A DNA stretch of 64,000 bases from an uncultured Sphingomonadaceae bacterium (GCA_947501695.1 CANMWO010000001.1:620001-684000); one strand, 5' to 3'; counted from the first letter of the stretch, positions 53,481 through 63,117 are shown. Made by a program: numbers and translations. The notes: generated by a model from the sequence alone, not told the origin.

Positions 53481-53692
53481 ATCTGGTAGTTCCATTTTCA
53501 ATAGGTCATATTCAACTGGCAATATTTTTTCGTACATTAACATAACCAAGACGGCGCTGCTCAAGGATTGCAGTAATCTGCCTGCTGCTTGTACAAAGGA
53601 TCTCGCCGAATTAATTTGTTGGCAACATGGCGTCGGTGGCGGATCAAAAAAGCTGCTTGCCTTATTTACCAAATTGGCGAAAAACATATCCT

Positions 53693-54793
53693 ATGTCAGG
53701 GGAATTTGAAGCAGCCGGAACGGCCATCGAAGGAGCTTTGATTGCGAAAGCGGTTGAAGATGAAGGCGGTGATTCAAGGCCGAATGCCCCTGGCGAATGC
53801 CTGAATTGTGGTGCAACCGTAGCTGGCAATTATTGCAGCAATTGCGGGCAACCGGTGCATATTCACCGATCAATCGGCGCTATCTGGCATGATATATTGC
53901 ATGGCGTTCTTCATTTTGAGGGCAAGATCTGGCGCACTCTGCCAATGCTGGCGTTCAAGCCGGGCAAATTGACACGGGGCTATATTGAGGGAGCACGGGC
54001 GCGATATGTCTCGCCCATGGCGTTGTTTCTATTTTCTATTTTCATGATGTTCGCGGTGTTTGCATTCATCGGCACAAATAACGTCAAGTTGCCCGAAGAT
54101 GGGAACTTTACCGTGGCTATCGACCAACAAGACGCGGTGTTGATCCAGAAAATCGAGGAAGCCGAGTTGCAGCTAGCTTTGCCCGATCTGGCAGTCGGTG
54201 ATCAGGAAAAGCTTAACGAAACGATCGAAGAGCTTAAAAGCGAGCGCAACGGTCTGTCCTATATTGGCGGAAAACCGTTGCCTTATCCTGAGCTTTATGA
54301 AGGCGCCAACAGCCCCATCCAAATTTCTGGCGATGGCGAGATTAATACAGGTAGCCCATATTGGGATAATATAATAAGCGGTGCGCTTGAGAAGGCACAG
54401 ACCAATCCCAGCCTGCTATTATACAAGCTGCAATCTAACGGTTATAAATTTGCTTGGTTGCTCATCCCGCTTTCTTTGCCCTTTGTTTGGTTGGCGATGC
54501 TCGGCAAGCGCGGTTACAAACTTTATGATCATGCGATTTTTACGACCTATTCGATCAGTTTCATGTCGCTATTATTCATTTTCTTGGCCGTATTGGGCAC
54601 AGCGGGTCTTAGCGGAGTAGTTGCGCCGATCGCTACGATTGTTCCGCCGCTGCATCTCTACAAGCATCTTCGCTATAGCTATGACCTATCGCGGATCGGA
54701 ACTTTGGCAAGGCTTGCGATTTTGTTTGTCGGTATCGTCATCAGCCTGTCACTATTTCTGCTCATATTAACACTTCTCGGTCTGCTAGGATAA
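53693..54793 (+). CDS. DUF3667 zinc-finger membrane protein
   Basis: 366 aa. N-terminal zinc knuckle ECLNCGATVAGNYCSNCGQPV (C-x-x-C...C-x-x-C), then DUF3667: RSIGAIWHDILHGVLHFEGKIWRT, LAFKPGKLTRGYIEGARARYVSPMALFLFSIFMMF, an acidic/Gln-rich helical loop (EEAELQLALPDLAVGDQEK), and further TM helices (WLLIPLSLPFVWLAML, FMSLLFIFLAVLG, LFVGIVISLSLFLLILTLLG). Function unknown; found in alphaproteobacterial genomes as a single gene. PhoD follows within 3 nt, so they share a transcript. Confidence 0.85.
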   Translation: MSGEFEAAGTAIEGALIAKAVEDEGGDSRPNAPGECLNCGATVAGNYCSNCGQPVHIHRSIGAIWHDILHGVLHFEGKIWRTLPMLAFKPGKLTRGYIEGARARYVSPMALFLFSIFMMFAVFAFIGTNNVKLPEDGNFTVAIDQQDAVLIQKIEEAELQLALPDLAVGDQEKLNETIEELKSERNGLSYIGGKPLPYPELYEGANSPIQISGDGEINTGSPYWDNIISGALEKAQTNPSLLLYKLQSNGYKFAWLLIPLSLPFVWLAMLGKRGYKLYDHAIFTTYSISFMSLLFIFLAVLGTAGLSGVVAPIATIVPPLHLYKHLRYSYDLSRIGTLARLAILFVGIVISLSLFLLILTLLGLLG

Positions 54794-54796
54794 TTC

Positions 54797-56449
54797 ATGA
54801 CACCATCACTCAATCGCCGCCAGCTAATCCAGCTGGGTACCTTTGGCCTTGGCGCTATGTCCGCCTCTGCGTCCGCGACATTGGCGCGTGCTAGCGGCTT
54901 TACCCATGGTGTTGCGAGCGGCGAGCCGTCGCAGAATTCTGTTCTGCTGTGGACGCGTTATATCGGCAGCGGCGACACGAAGTTGATAGTTGAAGTCGCG
55001 CAAAATTCCGATTTCACTGGCGCAAAAATGGCGGGAGAGGTGACCGCCTTGGCGAGTCGGGATCATATTGCGAAATTTGTCGTGCCTGATCTGTCGGAAA
55101 ACCAGTGGTATTTCTTTCGTTTCGTTGCGCCGGACGGAACAAAATCTGCCACCGGACGAACCCGTACATTGCCAGAAGGACCGACCGAAAAATTTAATCT
55201 AGGTGTATTCGGTTGCTCGAACCTGCCGTTTGGATATTTCAATGCCTATGCCCATGCCGCTCAGCGCAATGATCTCGACATGGTCATGCACACCGGTGAC
55301 TATCTTTATGAATATCCGGTTGGTACTTATCCTTCGACCAAGGAAGCTCTGGAAGGCCGTTTAATTGATCCGGGCCATGAAATGGTTCAGCTAGCAGATT
55401 ATCGGTTACGCTATGCCGCCTATCGCGGCGACCCCGACTTGCAGCGCATCCACCAGCTTTATCCGATGGTTGCGATGTGGGATGACCACGAATTTACCAA
55501 TGACGCCCACATGAGCGGCGCGCAAAACCATCAACCCAAAACCGAAGGCGACTGGGAAGTGCGCAAGCGGATTGCTGAACAAGTTTATCGTGAATGGATG
55601 CCAGTGCGTGACCTTGATGATGGCGGACCTCTCTGGAGCGAGTATCAAATTGGCGATCTTGCAACCTTATTCATGACAGAAAGCCGGATTGGCGGTCGCA
55701 GCGAGCCAGCGGACCTCGCTGCCGCTTTGCAGGGTCAGGAGAATATTCAAAGCGCACTAACGCGCTTTCGGAATACAATCTGGCAAGACCCCGAACGGCA
55801 AATGTTGGGCGAAGTGCAGGAGGCTTGGCTGGCCTCCGCTATGCGACAGTCCAAGGCTTCCGGAACAAAATGGCAGGTCTGGGGACAGCAATGTGTGATG
55901 GGCGAATTGCGTCTGCCACAAGAGGCGGTGAACTGGCTGGCTGATGATGCCCCCGCCTTTGCCAAGTCGCGCGTTGCAGTTGGCGCGCTGGCTTCGGAAG
56001 TCGGGCTGCCCATTAATCTGGATAGCTGGGATGGTTATCCCAAGGCGCGAGAGCGGGCGTTGCTTGGCGCGCAGGAAGCGGATGCCGACCTAATCGTACT
56101 GTCCGGTGACAGCCATAATGGCTGGGCGTTCAATCTTGAAACCAGCGGCGGCGCTGCTGGCGTTGAATTTGGTGGGCATAGCGTTACCTCTCCGGGGATT
56201 GAATCCTATCTGTCCGGCGCCGATCCGGTAACGGCGTCCAAGGCGCTGCGGGAAACCAATGACGATCTGCAATGGTGTGATACGTCCAATCGCGGTTATA
56301 TGACGGTTTCTTTAACGCCGGACAGGGCAACATCGACATGGCATTTCCTCGATACCATCCGAAAAAAGTCAACAGCGCTTAAGGGTAGTGAGAGTCGGAC
56401 AGTGCTGCGCGGGCAACGCAGATTGGTCGGTATACCCATGCCCGCGTAG
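54797..56449 (+). CDS. phoD: PhoD-like alkaline phosphatase/phosphodiesterase
   Basis: 550 aa. Tat signal LNRRQLIQLGTFGLGAMSASASATLARA (twin Arg), a PhoD N-terminal beta domain (FTHGVASGEPSQNSVLLWTRY), then the metallophosphatase core: NLGVFGCSNLPFGYF, MHTGDYLYEY, MWDDHEFTNDAH (W-D-D-H-E), LSGDSHNGW. This enzyme uses Ca2+ and Fe3+ to remove phosphate from di- and monoesters outside the inner membrane. AGGA overlaps the end of the DUF3667 gene and precedes ATG 54797. Likely phosphate-starvation controlled, but no pho box was identified. Confidence 0.93.
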   Translation: MTPSLNRRQLIQLGTFGLGAMSASASATLARASGFTHGVASGEPSQNSVLLWTRYIGSGDTKLIVEVAQNSDFTGAKMAGEVTALASRDHIAKFVVPDLSENQWYFFRFVAPDGTKSATGRTRTLPEGPTEKFNLGVFGCSNLPFGYFNAYAHAAQRNDLDMVMHTGDYLYEYPVGTYPSTKEALEGRLIDPGHEMVQLADYRLRYAAYRGDPDLQRIHQLYPMVAMWDDHEFTNDAHMSGAQNHQPKTEGDWEVRKRIAEQVYREWMPVRDLDDGGPLWSEYQIGDLATLFMTESRIGGRSEPADLAAALQGQENIQSALTRFRNTIWQDPERQMLGEVQEAWLASAMRQSKASGTKWQVWGQQCVMGELRLPQEAVNWLADDAPAFAKSRVAVGALASEVGLPINLDSWDGYPKARERALLGAQEADADLIVLSGDSHNGWAFNLETSGGAAGVEFGGHSVTSPGIESYLSGADPVTASKALRETNDDLQWCDTSNRGYMTVSLTPDRATSTWHFLDTIRKKSTALKGSESRTVLRGQRRLVGIPMPA

Positions 56450-56553
56450 ACAGGATAAATCTGCTAATAAATTGTCCTGAACCTCTCGACATTCCTATCA
56501 AAGTTGCGCAAAGCAGCGGCTCCGTAAAACGAAACACCGGAATCGATTAAACC

Positions 56554-57732
56554 ATGTCAGAAGAATTCTACCGCATCAAACGCCTGCCGCCCTACGTGTT
56601 CGCTGAAGTGAACGCGATGAAGGCCGACGCGCGCGCCCGCGGAGAGGATATTATTGATCTGGGTATGGGTAATCCCGATGGTGCACCTGCCAAACATGTG
56701 ATCGACAAGCTTTGCGAAACGGCGAATGATCCAACTGCCCATCGTTACAGCGCGTCCAAGGGTATAAAGGGGCTGCGCCTCGCGCAGTCGAACTACTACA
56801 AGCGCCGCTTTGATGTGGACCTTGATCCCGAAAGCGAAGTCATTGTGACCCTGGGTTCAAAAGAAGGTCTCGCCAATCTGGCGCAGGCGATCACCGCGCC
56901 CGGTGACGTAGTATTAGCGCCTAACCCTTCTTATCCTATCCATACGTTTGGTTTCATCATTGCTGGCGCAGCAATCCGTTCGATTCCCGCTGCACCCGGA
57001 CCGGATTTCTTCACTCGGCTAGAATATGCGATGAGCTATTCGGTACCAAAGCCGTCAGTATTAGTTATGGGTTATCCATCCAATCCAACGGCTTATGTTG
57101 CGGATCTCGACTTTTATCAGAAGGTTGTCGATTTCGCGCGCGAGCATAAGTTGTGGGTGATCAGCGATCTTGCTTATGCTGAGATATATTATGGCAATGT
57201 GCCAACACCATCGATGTTGCAGGTTGAAGGTGCAAAGGATTGCGTGGTTGAGTTTACCAGCATGTCGAAAACTTACTCTATGCCCGGATGGCGTATGGGT
57301 TTTGCGGTCGGTAACCAAAAGCTAATCGGGGCGCTCACGCGTGTGAAAAGTTATCTCGACTATGGCGCTTTCACACCTATTCAGGTTGCTGCAACGGCCG
57401 CCCTCAACGGCCCGCAAGATATAATCGCGGAAAACCGTGCTCTCTATAAACAGCGCCGTGACGTAATGGTCGAGAGCTTTGGCCGCGCGGGATGGGACAT
57501 TCCTTCACCAGAAGCGAGCATGTTTGCTTGGGCGCCAATCCCGGAACAATTCAAGCATCTTGGATCGATGGAGTTTTCTAAACGGCTCATTGCAGAAGCC
57601 GGTGTCGCCGTAGCGCCTGGTCCGGGTTTTGGCGATGAGGGTGAAGGCTATGTCCGCCTTGCGCTAGTGGAAAATGAACAACGCATCCGACAAGCGGCAA
57701 GGAATATGAAGAAATTCTTGAGCCAAGGGTGA
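56554..57732 (+). CDS. PLP aminotransferase (AlaC/DapL-like)
   Basis: 392 aa class I/II aminotransferase. Seen: IIDLGMGNPDGAPAKHVID, HRYSASKGIKGLRLA, VIVTLGSKEGLANLAQAI, PSYPIHTFGFIIAGA, MGYPSNPTAYVADLDFYQKVV, SDLAYAEIYYG, and the Lys Schiff-base segment TSMSKTYSMPGWRMGF. Looks closest to glutamate-pyruvate (AlaC) type enzymes. The AlaC assignment is recalled. It makes alanine or amino-acid interconversion possible. Single transcript after PhoD with a 104-nt gap. Confidence 0.88.
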   Translation: MSEEFYRIKRLPPYVFAEVNAMKADARARGEDIIDLGMGNPDGAPAKHVIDKLCETANDPTAHRYSASKGIKGLRLAQSNYYKRRFDVDLDPESEVIVTLGSKEGLANLAQAITAPGDVVLAPNPSYPIHTFGFIIAGAAIRSIPAAPGPDFFTRLEYAMSYSVPKPSVLVMGYPSNPTAYVADLDFYQKVVDFAREHKLWVISDLAYAEIYYGNVPTPSMLQVEGAKDCVVEFTSMSKTYSMPGWRMGFAVGNQKLIGALTRVKSYLDYGAFTPIQVAATAALNGPQDIIAENRALYKQRRDVMVESFGRAGWDIPSPEASMFAWAPIPEQFKHLGSMEFSKRLIAEAGVAVAPGPGFGDEGEGYVRLALVENEQRIRQAARNMKKFLSQG

Positions 57733-57781
57733 TCTAAACTACTGTTAGAATAAAATGTCCGGTTCAGCCCGGAACTGTGCA

Positions 57782-58063
57782 TTAGAGAGTTCCGTTTTCC
57801 AGTGCATCCAAATAAACAAATTTTGGATCCTCTACACCGAACTCTTTTCTGATTTCTTTAACCTTGTCAGATTCAAAAAATGCCCTAGCTTGGCTGTGTG
57901 ACTGCCACTTCGAGAAGTGGACGATAGTGTTTGGCTTATCTTCATATTTCAGAACTTGATATTCGATTTCACCAGCAGATTTACGCAAGTCGCTAGCGCC
58001 ATCAAATCCTATTTTCCAAGCAGTGTAATCCTCCACTGCATGCGTGATCAAAACATAAGCCAT
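57782..58063 (-). CDS. ABM-domain (antibiotic biosynthesis monooxygenase-like) protein
   Basis: 93 aa small ferredoxin-like beta-alpha-beta. Seen: AYVLITHAVEDYTAWKIGFD, and YEDKPNTIVHFSKWQSHSQARAFFESDKV, with a Trp before the SHSQAR helix as is usual for the family. No haem or metal site is evident. Role unknown; similar proteins are quinone or haem-related, or dummy folds. Convergent with the aminotransferase. Confidence 0.75.
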   Translation of the reverse strand: MAYVLITHAVEDYTAWKIGFDGASDLRKSAGEIEYQVLKYEDKPNTIVHFSKWQSHSQARAFFESDKVKEIRKEFGVEDPKFVYLDALENGTL

Positions 58064-58351
58064 TGCCTGAGTTACTCTAATGGCAATCTAACGGCATGGC
58101 AATCTAACGAAGAGATTGCCGAGAATCATATGTAGTTAAATGGAATCTAATTCAGGCATCGTTTTCGCCAAACTTGTTGCCTACTGTATTTGAACAATGT
58201 GGTGCACAGAAAATAGCTAGAAGGTCATGAAGGAGATTCTTGAAGCCAAGCGTGTCAAGCTTAAGAACAGCAAGGAGCGAATTCCGGTTTCAGCGAAGAA
58301 TTGGGAAGGCGCTACATAAAATTACTATTTTCAGCTAGCTATGCCTACAAT
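58064..58351. other. Gap between ABM gene and tRNA-Gln
   Basis: 288 nt with no large gene. It holds a 30-codon + frame, 58227-58319 (MKEILEAKRVKLKNSKERIP and so on), with AGGT-type sequence in front; its composition looks like a fragment or small ORF, and I cannot assign it. It is next to a tRNA, a common place for integrated-element remnants. Confidence 0.35.
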
Positions 58352-58425
58352 TGGATCCCCCGTGAGGATTCGAACCTCAATTAACGGAGTCAGAGTCCGT
58401 GGTATTACCATTATACGACAGGGGA
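58352..58425 (-). tRNA. tRNA-Gln (anticodon CTG)
   Basis: 74 nt on the - strand, including an encoded 3' CCA. Acceptor TCCCCTG pairs CGGGGGA, anticodon stem ACGGA/TCCGT with loop CTCTGAC (anticodon CTG), T stem TGAGG/CCTCA with loop TTCGAAT. The discriminator base is T. Reads CAG codons. It lies between the ABM gene gap and the divergent Ppx gene. Confidence 0.95.
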
Positions 58426-58594
58426 GTGCCGGGGCGCGCAATAAGCTGCCCCCCTTGGCGGGTCAAGGCTTTTCCAAAGCTTGCCGTAAGTGGCCGCTTG
58501 TAGCTAAACTCTTGCACATCGGCCGGGCTGCGGTTATCTCTATGGGCAAGTACCGGCGGTATTATCCGATCCGGAGAATATAAGAGTAACGGTC

Positions 58595-59707
58595 ATGGCG
58601 GATGAAGCATCCCCATCGCCGCAACAGCAGGACGGCGTAAAATCCGCTAAGGTGGCCCGTCCAAAAAATGCGGCGACATATAAGAACGGGAGTCGAAATG
58701 CGTCCCCTTCCCATAAAAATGGTGCCCGCTGGCCAAAGCTGCGCTCCTATGCAGCTATTGATTTAGGCACGAATAACTGCCGTTTATTGGTCGCTAAACC
58801 CTCATCTGACGGTTTCATTGTAACAGATGCCTTTTCGCGTGTTGTACGGTTGGGCGAAGGTTTGGTCGAAACCGGACGGATAAGCAATCGGGCGATGGAT
58901 CGGGCGGTTGCAGCCTTGTCCATCTGTGCTGACAAGTTAAAGCGCCGCAATGTGACGCTAGCACGTTCCGTGGCGACGGAAGCCTGCCGCCGAGCAAGCA
59001 ATGGTGATAAATTTATCGACAGGGTGCGCCGAGAAACTGGCATAGCGCTGGACATCATCACAGCCGAAGAAGAAGCGCGACTGGCGGTACTGGGTTGTCA
59101 AATTTTGTTGGAACCGGGCGAGGGGCCTGCGCTGATATTCGATATTGGCGGCGGATCGACCGAATTGGTTTTGGTTGATACCTCTGGCACAGCACCAGAG
59201 ATTATAGATTGGTTGAGCGCGCCTTGGGGCGTGGTTTCGCTGACCGAGAGTGAAAAGTTCAATGGCAATGATGCAAAATCGCGCGAGCAAGCCTTTTTGA
59301 ATATGCGAGCGCGGGTGGCCGAGAGTTTCGCGGAATTTGCTAGTCGCTTGCCACTATCTGACAATAGCGATTTTCGGTTACTGGGAACCAGTGGCACTGT
59401 GACAACATTGGCTAGCCTGCATCTTAAATTGCCACATTATGACCGGAAGGTGATTGATGGCCTGATCGTTCCAACGGAGTCGATGCGCGATATCAGCGCA
59501 ATGTTGGCGGCCTGTTCGCCCGATGAGCGCGCGGCGATACCTTGCATCGGTAAAGAGCGTGCCGATCTGGTCGTGGGTGGTTGTGCTATACTGGACGCTA
59601 TTCTCGACATTTGGCCGGCTAGCCGGGTTGGTGTGGCTGATCGCGGGATCAGGGAAGGCATTTTACGGTCGCTCATGTCCTCTAACGAACGTAGGCCAAA
59701 ATCATGA
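58595..59707 (+). CDS. ppx: Ppx/GppA-family exopolyphosphatase
   Basis: 370 aa of the ASKHA (actin-like) fold. Seen: an N-terminal Lys/Ser-rich tail (residues 1-48) then AIDLGTNNCRLLVAKP, LGEGLVETGRIS, ATEACRRASNGDKF, TAEEEARLAVLG, IFDIGGGSTELVLVD and TSGTVTTLASLHL. This short version lacks the C-terminal HD domain of long Ppx. Removes terminal phosphate from polyphosphate or pppGpp. Followed by rlmE after 13 nt, a pairing common in sphingomonads. Confidence 0.9.
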   Translation: MADEASPSPQQQDGVKSAKVARPKNAATYKNGSRNASPSHKNGARWPKLRSYAAIDLGTNNCRLLVAKPSSDGFIVTDAFSRVVRLGEGLVETGRISNRAMDRAVAALSICADKLKRRNVTLARSVATEACRRASNGDKFIDRVRRETGIALDIITAEEEARLAVLGCQILLEPGEGPALIFDIGGGSTELVLVDTSGTAPEIIDWLSAPWGVVSLTESEKFNGNDAKSREQAFLNMRARVAESFAEFASRLPLSDNSDFRLLGTSGTVTTLASLHLKLPHYDRKVIDGLIVPTESMRDISAMLAACSPDERAAIPCIGKERADLVVGGCAILDAILDIWPASRVGVADRGIREGILRSLMSSNERRPKS

Positions 59708-59720
59708 ATAGGAAACTGGC

Positions 59721-60395
59721 GTGAGTAGAGGCAGATCAGGACAAAGGGAACGGGTGAAGACCGCTAAGGGTCGTAAAATCGGCTCGACGCGTTGGTTAGA
59801 GCGGCAACTTAATGATCCTTATGTCAAGCAGGCGAAAGCAGACGGCTATCGTTCGCGCGCAGCTTATAAGATATTGGAATTGGACGAGCGGTTTAAATTT
59901 GTCCGCAAGGCCAGCGCGGTGGTCGATCTGGGGATTGCACCAGGTGGCTGGGCGCAGGTCATACGTAAATTTGTACCGAAAGCGAAAATCGTAGGTATTG
60001 ATTTGTTACCCGTAGATGCCATTGAAGGCGTCACCATTTTCGAAATGGATTTCATGGACGATAGCGCGCCGGATAAGCTTATTGATGCCTTGGGCAGTCC
60101 ACCGGATTTGGTCTTGTCCGACATGGCTGCCAATACTGTTGGTCATCAGCAGACCGACCATCTGCGGACTATGGGACTGGTGGAAGCGGGGGCCTATTTT
60201 GCAGTAGAAAACCTGCAGGACGGCGGCGCGTTTGTGGCGAAGGTTTTGGCTGGTGGTACCGATAAAGACTTGCTGACTCTGCTCAAAAAGCACTTTAGGA
60301 CGGTAAAACATGCCAAGCCGCCTGCGAGCCGTAAGGGGTCGTCCGAATGGTACGTTGTGGCGCAGGGATTCAAAGGACGATCAGAAAGCGCCTAA
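59721..60395 (+). CDS. rlmE: 23S rRNA 2'-O-methyltransferase RlmE (FtsJ)
   Basis: 224 aa. Methylates U2552 of 23S rRNA with AdoMet. Seen: GYRSRAAYKILELDERF (catalytic K in the AYK), VVDLGIAPGGWAQVI (AdoMet loop), LVLSDMAANTVGHQQTDH (catalytic D), FVAKVLAGGTDKD (catalytic K) and SSEWYVVAQG (catalytic E): the K-D-K-E tetrad is complete. GTG start at 59721. A basic N-terminal extension (RGRSGQRERVKTAKGRK) binds RNA. Co-transcribed with ppx. Confidence 0.96.
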   Translation: MSRGRSGQRERVKTAKGRKIGSTRWLERQLNDPYVKQAKADGYRSRAAYKILELDERFKFVRKASAVVDLGIAPGGWAQVIRKFVPKAKIVGIDLLPVDAIEGVTIFEMDFMDDSAPDKLIDALGSPPDLVLSDMAANTVGHQQTDHLRTMGLVEAGAYFAVENLQDGGAFVAKVLAGGTDKDLLTLLKKHFRTVKHAKPPASRKGSSEWYVVAQGFKGRSESA

Positions 60396-60414
60396 CTCGG
60401 GTGAAGTTGATGAG

Positions 60415-60582
60415 ATGATTACTGTCTTACGGGATATTTCTCTCGTGCGATCCTTTTCCAAAGTTGACACAAACCTCACAGCATCACAGCTGGAAATTGT
60501 GATCGGAATATCTATTCAAAGCTGGGAAATAGCCGAGCGGATTTTATCAGAAGGCCAGGCTTGCAGGAAAGGCCTGTCATAG
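60415..60582 (+). CDS. Possible small protein
   Basis: 55-codon frame: MITVLRDISLVRSFSKVD and TASQLEIVIGISIQSWEIAERILS, 19 nt after rlmE in another frame. No recognised family and only a weak site (GTGAAGTTGATGAG) before ATG 60415. Could be a co-translated small protein or a leftover; the 246-nt gap to the DsbA-like gene has no other candidate. Confidence 0.25.
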   Translation: MITVLRDISLVRSFSKVDTNLTASQLEIVIGISIQSWEIAERILSEGQACRKGLS

Positions 60583-60641
60583 CGGTTCTCACCTAGCTGC
60601 GCTCGTGCTGAGCGCGAGGAGTTGGCCAGTTACAACTTTTG

Positions 60642-61424
60642 CTATTTAGAACCGCGCGCTTTGGCGATCATTTCTTTCAAGCCATCATAGCCAACCGCAC
60701 CAACCGCTGTTTCGTTTCCAACAACAAAGGCGGGTGTGCCAGTAAATTGCAGCTTGCGCGCGACTTCAATATTGCGTTGCACTTCCTGTTGCGCTTCGGG
60801 TGTGGCGATAAATTTGCGCGCAGCTGCCATGTCGATACCGACTTCTTTAGCCGCACTTTCAATGGTGGAGGGGGTAGGGCGGCCGGTTGCGAACATGGTT
60901 TTATGAAAAGCGAAATATTTGCCCTGCTTGGCTGCTGCTAGAGCCATTAAGGCTGCATCATTGCTCGCTTCGCTTAGAATCGGCAGCTCGCGAAAGACGA
61001 CTTTGATATTCTTGTCGTCTTTTATCATTCGCGCGATATCTGCTGTTGTTTGTTTGCAATAGGGGCAAGCAAAGTCGGAATATTCGACCACAATGACGTC
61101 GCCATTGGGATTGCCCGCAAAGGCCGCGCTGGCGAAAGGAGCCTCTATGTCCTTGCGGATTTCATCAATCGCTGCGGTTTTTTGCCTAGTTTGTAATATC
61201 TCAACTGCCTCAGGAATGATTTCTGGGTTTTTGAGGATATAGTCGCGGACAATAGCTTCGATCGCGGCCTGTTCTTTGCTGTCAATACCAGCGGCTAAGG
61301 CTGCCTTTGAGGCTTCATCGCTTGAAGACGCGCTGCCTGTTTGCATGAACCAGACGGTCGCTGCCGCTGCTATGGCTAAAACGCCACCTGCCATAATCAT
61401 CCACTTTCTATTACTATTTTCCAC
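60642..61424 (-). CDS. DsbA-family thiol:disulfide oxidoreductase (Com1/ScsC-like)
   Basis: 260 aa. N-terminal TM/signal (MIMAGGVLAIAAAATVWFM), a helical stalk with EAIVRDYILKNPEIIPEAVEIL (Com1/ScsC trimerising stem), then a thioredoxin fold with the active site FACPYCKQ (C120-C123) and cis-Pro at TGTPAF. Acts in disulfide-bond formation or isomerisation in the periplasm. Same strand and order as the M48 protease and rne behind it, a known sphingomonad cluster. Confidence 0.92.
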   Translation of the reverse strand: MENSNRKWMIMAGGVLAIAAAATVWFMQTGSASSSDEASKAALAAGIDSKEQAAIEAIVRDYILKNPEIIPEAVEILQTRQKTAAIDEIRKDIEAPFASAAFAGNPNGDVIVVEYSDFACPYCKQTTADIARMIKDDKNIKVVFRELPILSEASNDAALMALAAAKQGKYFAFHKTMFATGRPTPSTIESAAKEVGIDMAAARKFIATPEAQQEVQRNIEVARKLQFTGTPAFVVGNETAVGAVGYDGLKEMIAKARGSK

Positions 61425-61520
61425 GTTCTACCATTCCCTAAGGACAAAGCTTCCTTGTCGAAGCTTCGTCCGCTTGTCCACAATTGTTACAGATGACGTG
61501 CGAAATTGATTCGACTAGAA

Positions 61521-62924
61521 CTAGCGACGTCGTTTGTCAGACCGCTCAAATTCGTTTTTTGCAATTAAAGAAATATCCTGCGCGCGAATCCATTCCGGCG
61601 TATTTTCCTTGATACCGGACATGGCGATTTGTGAGCTACGGATCGCGCTGCCGTAGTTGCGTTGCAGCAACGCACTTTCTGCGGTTGCCAGTTGCGCGCG
61701 TGCGGTATCGCCTTGCTGCGAATAAACCACACCCAGTTGATACCATGCAAAGGGATTACGGTTATCTTTGACCACCGCAGCCTTTAATACCCGCTGTGCT
61801 TCTGCAAAATGACTTTCATCCTCGGTTGCGATAAGCGCATGACCAAAGAGACTAGCTATAAGGGGTTGGTTATTGGTCAGCCGTACTGCTTTACGCAAAG
61901 AGGCAAGGGCTTCGGTTGGCCTGCCGGATTCCAACAGTATCTGCCCGTGTAATTCCAGAAAATAAGGATCATTCGGTTCTGCTTTTAGCAGGTTGTTCAC
62001 CTCCATCAGCGCCCGATCAGGATAGGCGCTTTTATGCCACGCGTAAGCGCGAGCATAGCGTGCAGGAATTGTTTGATCGCTTTCAGGAAATTTGCGCAGC
62101 GTTGTTGCTGGCTCGTTCGTAAAACCAAGTAGCTTCGCCTTTACGCGCTGAAACCGCGCTTCAATCTCAGGATCAGGAGGCGTGTCCCAAGCCGAATCAC
62201 CCTGATAAACATCGCGGAGAAGGCTCACACGTTCTCCGGATAATGGGTGGGTGCGGCCATAGCTATCCTCTTGAGGGATGCCCAAGCGGAATTCGTAGTT
62301 TTGCAGTTTTTTGAAAAAATCAATTGAACCTTTGCCCGTAATCCCAGCGCCAGAGAGATATCGCGCACCGGCTGAATCAGCGCTGCGTTCCTGAATCCGG
62401 CTAAAGGCAAGAAACTTTCCGGTCGCTGCTTGCTGGCCTGCAGCCAATATGCCTGCGCCTGCATCTCCTGCACCAGCTGCAATCGCTGCTGCGCCCAAAA
62501 TCAAGCTGAGAATGGTAATCCCGGTAGCGGTTTTGATGCCTTCGTCGAAGCGGATGATATGACCGCCGGTAATATGGCCAAGCTCATGGGCCATGATTCC
62601 CTGAATTTCGACAGCTGTATCTGCTGCAGCAATCGTCCCAGAATAGAAAAACATGCGCTGGCCGCCCGCGACAAACGCATTGATCTGACTGCTGTTAATC
62701 AGAATAACCTCAACATCCTTGGCATCCAGTTCTGAAACCGCAACCAAGGGAGCAACCATATCGCTGAACAAAGCTTCGGTCTCTGCATCGCGGAGAATGG
62801 ATTGGGCAGCAACCGGCTGAACTGTAATCGCGATCATGGCCAATAGGGCTGTGATTAGCTGTCCGATGCGGGCCAGTGAGGGGCGTGCGAAAAACTTGCG
62901 TTTATTATCATTTGGCAATGACAT
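61521..62924 (-). CDS. M48-family zinc metalloprotease with TPR domain (BepA-like)
   Basis: 467 aa. Signal (QLITALLAMIAITVQPVAAQ), then peptidase M48 with HELGH (H113, H117) and the distal Glu in QERSADSAGARYL, followed by C-terminal tetratricopeptide repeats (about four: RYARAYAWHKSAYPD, EPNDPYFLELHGQ, NNQPLIASLFGHAL, NRNPFAWYQLGVVYSQQG). In E. coli BepA clears mis-assembled outer-membrane proteins such as LptD. Its stop lies 97 nt from the DsbA-like gene start. Confidence 0.93.
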   Translation of the reverse strand: MSLPNDNKRKFFARPSLARIGQLITALLAMIAITVQPVAAQSILRDAETEALFSDMVAPLVAVSELDAKDVEVILINSSQINAFVAGGQRMFFYSGTIAAADTAVEIQGIMAHELGHITGGHIIRFDEGIKTATGITILSLILGAAAIAAGAGDAGAGILAAGQQAATGKFLAFSRIQERSADSAGARYLSGAGITGKGSIDFFKKLQNYEFRLGIPQEDSYGRTHPLSGERVSLLRDVYQGDSAWDTPPDPEIEARFQRVKAKLLGFTNEPATTLRKFPESDQTIPARYARAYAWHKSAYPDRALMEVNNLLKAEPNDPYFLELHGQILLESGRPTEALASLRKAVRLTNNQPLIASLFGHALIATEDESHFAEAQRVLKAAVVKDNRNPFAWYQLGVVYSQQGDTARAQLATAESALLQRNYGSAIRSSQIAMSGIKENTPEWIRAQDISLIAKNEFERSDKRRR

Positions 62925-63060
62925 GAATTTCCTTCGGATGAGGCTCTAGCGAATTGTAACTTCGCATAGCATCAAAAGGCTTAACCTGCGATGAAATCTG
63001 TCTGTTCCTGGGTAGGCAGCAATCTATCTATCGCTTGATCATGCCGTTTCCAGTGTAAAA

Positions 63061-63086
63061 TGGGCCCCTGCTTGCGCAAGGGCCCA
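63061..63086 (-). terminator. Terminator-like hairpin at the end of rne
   Basis: TGGGCCC (63061-63067) pairs with GGGCCCA (63080-63086), with a TGC/GCA inner stem. On the - strand it is followed by ATTTTACAC, and on the + strand by a run ATATTTTTCTC, so it could act both ways. It lies 32 nt after the rne stop. Confidence 0.7.
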
Positions 63087-63117
63087 GATATTTTTCTCGT
63101 TAGCAGTTAGATTATTT

